Of a stretch of 64,000 nucleotides of DNA, positions 60,739-64,000 are shown piece by piece; positions within the stretch are counted from its first letter, which is position 1, and each line of letters starts with the position of its first letter. Where the stretch lies: positions 55,070-119,069 of IMG/VR virus record IMGVR_UViG_3300028763_000006; one strand, written 5' to 3'. The DNA comes from a virus. Position numbers and translations under genes: made by a program. Under the pieces are notes generated by a model. That model saw only the letters and a list, made by a program, of their open reading frames with translations. It was not told the DNA's origin and did not search any database.

Positions 60739-60921
60739 ATGAAAACAAAATTAGAAAACTTATTAAGTTTTACTGATTTTACTGGCAATTATAATCCAAA
60801 ACAAACCACTAAAACCAAACGAACAGAAACAGGAGTAGATGTAATAAAAGAAAATATAGAAGACAAAGAAGAAGATAAAGATTTTTCTCATGTATTTGAC
60901 TCTGAGCTTGATAAAGAATAA
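60739..60921 (+). CDS. Small charged protein
   Basis: 60 residues: MKTKLENLLSFTDFTGNYN, a basic linker, then an acidic end. The shape (short hydrophobic start then disordered charged tail) would suit a packaged or scaffold peptide. Followed by a terminator. Confidence 0.55.
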   Translation: MKTKLENLLSFTDFTGNYNPKQTTKTKRTETGVDVIKENIEDKEEDKDFSHVFDSELDKE

Positions 60922-60930
60922 CATAAAAAT

Positions 60931-60961
60931 AAAAAAGAGAATCACATTGATTCTCTTTTTT
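60931..60961. terminator. Bidirectional intrinsic terminator
   Basis: AAAAAAGAGAATCA pairs with TGATTCTCTTTTTT around CAT. The stem is the same as at 26191. Confidence 0.85.
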
Positions 60962-60974
60962 ATATTAAAGTTTT

Positions 60975-61127
60975 TTATTTTTCATACAATTCACATATAG
61001 CTATACCAGTTGTTACATCATAAGATGTTATTTCACCTATAATATTAGAATAATCATCTTCTGATACTAGTGTACTCACAACATCTTCAATTATTAATTC
61101 TTTTTCAAGTTGAATTTTTATTTCCAT
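60975..61127 (-). CDS. 50-residue acidic protein
   Basis: ATG at 61127 to TAA at 60975: starts MEIKIQLEKELIIEDVV, ends GIAICELYEK. It begins 4 bases after the stop of the next reverse gene upstream. Supported by position and codon use; no family. Confidence 0.5.
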   Translation of the reverse strand: MEIKIQLEKELIIEDVVSTLVSEDDYSNIIGEITSYDVTTGIAICELYEK

Positions 61128-61131
61128 TTAC

Positions 61132-61326
61132 TTAATATTTATTTTCTATTTTCTTCAATTTCATTTTTCTCAATTCTAATTTATCATAATATAAAAATGT
61201 AATTGTTATATAATCACTTTCTTGAGTTTGAACAACATTAAATATTTCAAAATTCTCATTCACAAGCCAATCATTAATTTTCTCTTCCAATGTTGATTTA
61301 TTGGAATTTATAACTTTACATTTCAT
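61132..61326 (-). CDS. Small set B protein
   Basis: 64 residues ending LELRKMKLKKIENKY, a set B tail on the reverse strand with no overlapping gene. The first part is an alpha/beta pattern (EEKINDWLVNENFEIFNVVQTQ). Confidence 0.6.
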   Translation of the reverse strand: MKCKVINSNKSTLEEKINDWLVNENFEIFNVVQTQESDYITITFLYYDKLELRKMKLKKIENKY

Positions 61327-61416
61327 AGATTAAAAATATTTTTATAACCTATATATTATATCTTATTGAGTCATTCAAAAAGTTTATTAAAATTACTCAA
61401 ATTTATCGTAATAAAA

Positions 61417-61431
61417 AAATTATATATAATA
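61417..61431 (+). promoter_or_regulatory. Late-type TATATATA promoter motif
   Basis: AAATTATATATAATA ahead of the Hint-domain gene at 61454. Confidence 0.45.
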
Positions 61432-61453
61432 AAAAATCATAAACTTTTTAATA

Positions 61454-62845
61454 ATGAATAAAAATAAACTCGTTTTAAAATCTAAATATAATACAAATAG
61501 ATATTATATTAATTTTTCAAAAACAAATGGAAAAATAATATTGGGTCCAAATTCAATTTTAAATCCAACCAATTATACTCTAAATGAATCTAATAATGAC
61601 TTGACTATGGAAAATAATAATTATGAACCAAAAGACAATTCTTCATTAGTAAAAAACTTAAAAATGAGTACAAACTTATTTAATAATACTATAATAGAAA
61701 ATAATAATCATATATATCCAAAAAATGCAATTTTTATAAGTGCATCAGAAACTACTACAACTACATTTACAACTCTTGTACCTACAACCACAACAACTAC
61801 AACTCTTGTACCTACAACCACAACAACTACAACTCTTGTACCTACAACTACCACAACAACTCTTGTACCTACAACTACCACAACAACTCTTGTACCTACA
61901 ACTACCACAACAACTCTTGTACCTACAACCACAACCACTACAACTCTTGTACCTACAACCACAACAACTACAACTCTTGTACCTACAACCACAACAACTA
62001 CAACTCTTGTACCTACAACTACCACAACAACTACTACTATAGTTCCTGAAACAACAACCACAACATCAACAACCACAGTTATTATTTCGACTTTTTCTGA
62101 ATCAATAGAAAATAGCATTTCAACTACAACATCAACAACTAAAAAAGAATTAAAAGCAGAATTGAGTATGATTAATAATCATACACTAAAACTAATTATA
62201 TCTGGTGGTTCTCCTAACTATAATTATTCATTTACATCAACAATCACAAGTGGAAGTTGTGTCGGCTGTTTTGTCACTAATCCGTCAGAAGGAATTATTT
62301 CTATTGATGGAGGCTCAACAATTAAAATATTTAACTATGCAGAAATTTCTGGAATGAATTATGGCATATCATCTACTGTAACAGATAGTAATGGGAACAC
62401 AGTAGAATCAAATATTATATCTCCATTAATATGCTTAGTACCAGAAACATTAATAACAATGTTTGATAATACCACAAAAAAATTAAAAGATATTATAATA
62501 GGAGATGAATTATTAACAATTGATAATAATAAATTAGTTATGACAAAAGTAATTGGAAAAAGCTTACATGTTGCAAATGAAACAATTAGTATAAATAATG
62601 AATTATTAGAGTCATCTTTATCACACAATCATTTAATAAGAAAAAATGGATTAATTGAAAAAGTTAATGGTTATAATTTAAAATTAGGTGATAAATTAAT
62701 AGACATAAACAATAATGATGTAATTATTGAAAAAATAAAACTTAATAATTCGCCTCATGATGTAATTAATATATCTACTGAATTAGGTACATATATAGCA
62801 AATAACATTCTTACTCACAACAAATCAGAATGTCAACAAATATAA
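61454..62845 (+). CDS. Virion-type protein with Thr-rich repeats and C-terminal Hint (intein-like) domain
   Basis: 463 residues. N-terminal 95 residues unrecognised; then about 100 residues of TTTTTTLVP repeats, nine LVP units and one IVP; a beta domain (about 230-325); and a Hint domain from C327 (CLVPETLITMF) through SLSHNHLI to ILTHN (H455-N456). The Cys start, internal His and HN end are the splice-site residues of inteins and bacterial intein-like (BIL) domains. At about 130 residues with no endonuclease, only seven residues follow N456, so cleavage rather than splicing may be the outcome. A likely self-processing fibre or decoration protein. Confidence 0.8.
   Translation: MNKNKLVLKSKYNTNRYYINFSKTNGKIILGPNSILNPTNYTLNESNNDLTMENNNYEPKDNSSLVKNLKMSTNLFNNTIIENNNHIYPKNAIFISASETTTTTFTTLVPTTTTTTTLVPTTTTTTTLVPTTTTTTLVPTTTTTTLVPTTTTTTLVPTTTTTTTLVPTTTTTTTLVPTTTTTTTLVPTTTTTTTTIVPETTTTTSTTTVIISTFSESIENSISTTTSTTKKELKAELSMINNHTLKLIISGGSPNYNYSFTSTITSGSCVGCFVTNPSEGIISIDGGSTIKIFNYAEISGMNYGISSTVTDSNGNTVESNIISPLICLVPETLITMFDNTTKKLKDIIIGDELLTIDNNKLVMTKVIGKSLHVANETISINNELLESSLSHNHLIRKNGLIEKVNGYNLKLGDKLIDINNNDVIIEKIKLNNSPHDVINISTELGTYIANNILTHNKSECQQI
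61769..62040 (+). repeat. 27/30-base tandem repeat encoding Thr-Leu-Val-Pro
   Basis: Nine CTTGTACC-containing units with spacings of 27 or 30 bases and many ACA/ACC/ACT codons. The repeat could expand or contract by slippage in 3-base steps, keeping frame. Confidence 0.85.
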
Positions 62846-62907
62846 TTAATAATTATTAACTATTAAATAAATTTCTGATGATATGTTAGTTACTTATTTA
62901 GTTATTT

Positions 62908-62923
62908 ATTTTTATATATAATA
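62908..62923 (+). promoter_or_regulatory. Late-type TATATATA promoter motif
   Basis: ATTTTTATATATAATA ahead of the 62941 gene. Confidence 0.45.
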
Positions 62924-62940
62924 AAAAATAATTTATAAAC

Positions 62941-63393
62941 ATGAATAATATCGAAAAACATGCAAAAGTTTGGATAAATAATAATTGGGTAAATTTTAAA
63001 ATAAAAACAGGAGTACATACCAATATTGTAACATTTTTAGATAATAATAATTTATCTTTTATTAAAGAAAATCCTATTGATTTTAATAAAATTCCATTAC
63101 CAATCCGTGGAAACGGAAAAAGTACAAATTTATTAGATTATTTATCTAAGAATAAGAATAATATGAATTTAATACATTCTTTTTTATTTTATTTTATAAA
63201 CAGTTTAGATTTTAGATATGAAAATGGAAATAAAATAAAAATAAAAGTAATAAATAATCCAGATTGGAAGAAATCTAATATTATAGTAGAACCTCAATAT
63301 AGTAATACATTAACAGTAGATTCAACAATGATAACTGTAGATTCAACATTAATTGTGGCAAATTCAACAATAACAGCAGATTCTATAGTTTAA
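62941..63393 (+). CDS. Virion-like protein, paralogue of 34334 protein
   Basis: 150 residues sharing the AKVWINNNWVNFKI and FLFYFINSLDFRYENG segments with the protein at 34334. The C-terminus has a degenerate VDSTxI repeat (TVDSTMITVDSTLIVANSTIT). Probably a minor structural component. Confidence 0.6.
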   Translation: MNNIEKHAKVWINNNWVNFKIKTGVHTNIVTFLDNNNLSFIKENPIDFNKIPLPIRGNGKSTNLLDYLSKNKNNMNLIHSFLFYFINSLDFRYENGNKIKIKVINNPDWKKSNIIVEPQYSNTLTVDSTMITVDSTLIVANSTITADSIV

Positions 63394-63408
63394 TATTAGA
63401 ATTATATA

Positions 63409-63423
63409 ATATTTATATATACA
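63409..63423 (+). promoter_or_regulatory. Late-type TATATATA promoter motif
   Basis: ATATTTATATATACA ahead of the 63441 gene. Confidence 0.4.
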
Positions 63424-63440
63424 AAAAAAAATAAAATAAA

Positions 63441-63770
63441 ATGACAAATTTAATATCCCTAAGTGAAGGTGTTTGGATGCCAAAAGATAGAGTATTTCCA
63501 ACAGAAGATCAGAAAAAAATATTATCAAGTACTAACAGTGGAGACACCGCAGCTAAAAATGATATCTTAGCTTTAATAAAATCTGGCAACACTGCAAATC
63601 AAGTTGATGTTGATAAAGCTAAAGAAGCTTACAATTTGAAGAAACCTGCATTAGTAAATCCAACTGATGTTTATAAATTTATCGCATCTGCAGTAACTAT
63701 CGAAGGTGATACAGTAACTGGATTTATAAATTATTCAATGAATGGTGTTATAAATAAAATAAATTTTTAA
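63441..63770 (+). CDS. Hypothetical virion-associated protein
   Basis: 109 residues: ISLSEGVWMPKDRVFPTEDQKK, then a helical part, then IASAVTIEGDTVTGFINYSMNG. Lies between structural genes and shares their type of promoter. No family recognised. Confidence 0.6.
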   Translation: MTNLISLSEGVWMPKDRVFPTEDQKKILSSTNSGDTAAKNDILALIKSGNTANQVDVDKAKEAYNLKKPALVNPTDVYKFIASAVTIEGDTVTGFINYSMNGVINKINF

Positions 63771-63801
63771 CTTATTTCACACATAAAAATAACAATTATG
63801 A

Positions 63802-64000
<199 letters not shown>

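Noticed and set aside
61708-62118. Reverse frame of Val/Thr repeats and a forward Leu/Gln repeat frame at 61740
   Set aside because: Pure by-products of the Thr-Leu-Val-Pro repeat in the real forward frame.

Overview
The window is a very AT-rich, densely packed stretch of a large tailed-phage genome. It uses the standard genetic code: TAA, TGA and TAG all act as stops. The host is probably a member of the Bacteroidota (Flavobacteriia or Bacteroidia type). Many operons start with the Bacteroidota sigma-factor signature TAnnTTTG, usually TATCTTTGTA, and the best copies have a TTTG box 19-20 bases upstream. Shine-Dalgarno sites are essentially absent and starts sit behind A-rich leaders. No integrase, rRNA or CRISPR array was seen. 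Both window edges cut through virion genes.

Layout. 1-2.5 kb: the end of a large tail/baseplate-like gene. 2.5-8.8 kb: small genes, a RuvC-like resolvase, a WYL-like protein and a reverse-strand operon of small paralogues. 8.9-13.5 kb: a one-piece SbcD-SbcC (Mre11-Rad50) protein. 14.1-17.6 kb: clpS and clpC. 17.7-18.8 kb: a GH15-like enzyme. 18.9-24.7 kb: nucleotide-modification-associated and structural genes. 25-28.2 kb: a three-domain S1 protein and NusG. 28.3-32.2 kb: ribbon-helix-helix protein, thymidine kinase, clamp-loader-like protein, nuclease-like genes and a structured RNA candidate. 32.4-36.9 kb: protease-like and structural genes. 37-44.7 kb: a long operon of tiny genes with a sirtuin and a peptide deformylase that lacks its catalytic Glu. 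44.8-45.9 kb: a short late-type operon. 46-57.7 kb: NAD+ DNA ligase, ClpP, an adenine methylase, an SPFH lipoprotein and small genes. 57.7-58.45 kb: a leucine tRNA operon. 58.5-60.6 kb: a reverse operon of proteins with shared terminal motifs. 60.7-64 kb: small genes, a Hint-domain virion protein and the start of a tail fibre.

The most striking system is at 57,708-58,452. It holds a strong host-type promoter, a 30-residue leader peptide with eight leucines, and mutually exclusive RNA pairings ending in an intrinsic terminator. Five tandem tRNA genes follow, all with leucine anticodons (UAA, UAA, AAG, CAA, UAG), and then a second terminator. The leader's leucine codons (TTG, CTA, CTC, TTA) are the ones read by these tRNAs. 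This looks like a phage leucine attenuator that turns on replacement leucine tRNAs when charged tRNA-Leu runs short.

A second global pattern is a pair of short terminal motifs on otherwise unrelated small proteins. Set A starts like MKxLKxFE and/or ends in KFN(I/L). It sits mostly behind a T4-late-like TTATATATAA promoter motif and resembles the T4 capsid-targeting arrangement. Set B ends in RKxKLxxLN and sits mostly in operons with host-type promoters. The phage also carries a full ClpS-ClpC-ClpP set, its own S1 and NusG, and membrane proteins, which suggests broad takeover of host proteolysis, transcription and translation.
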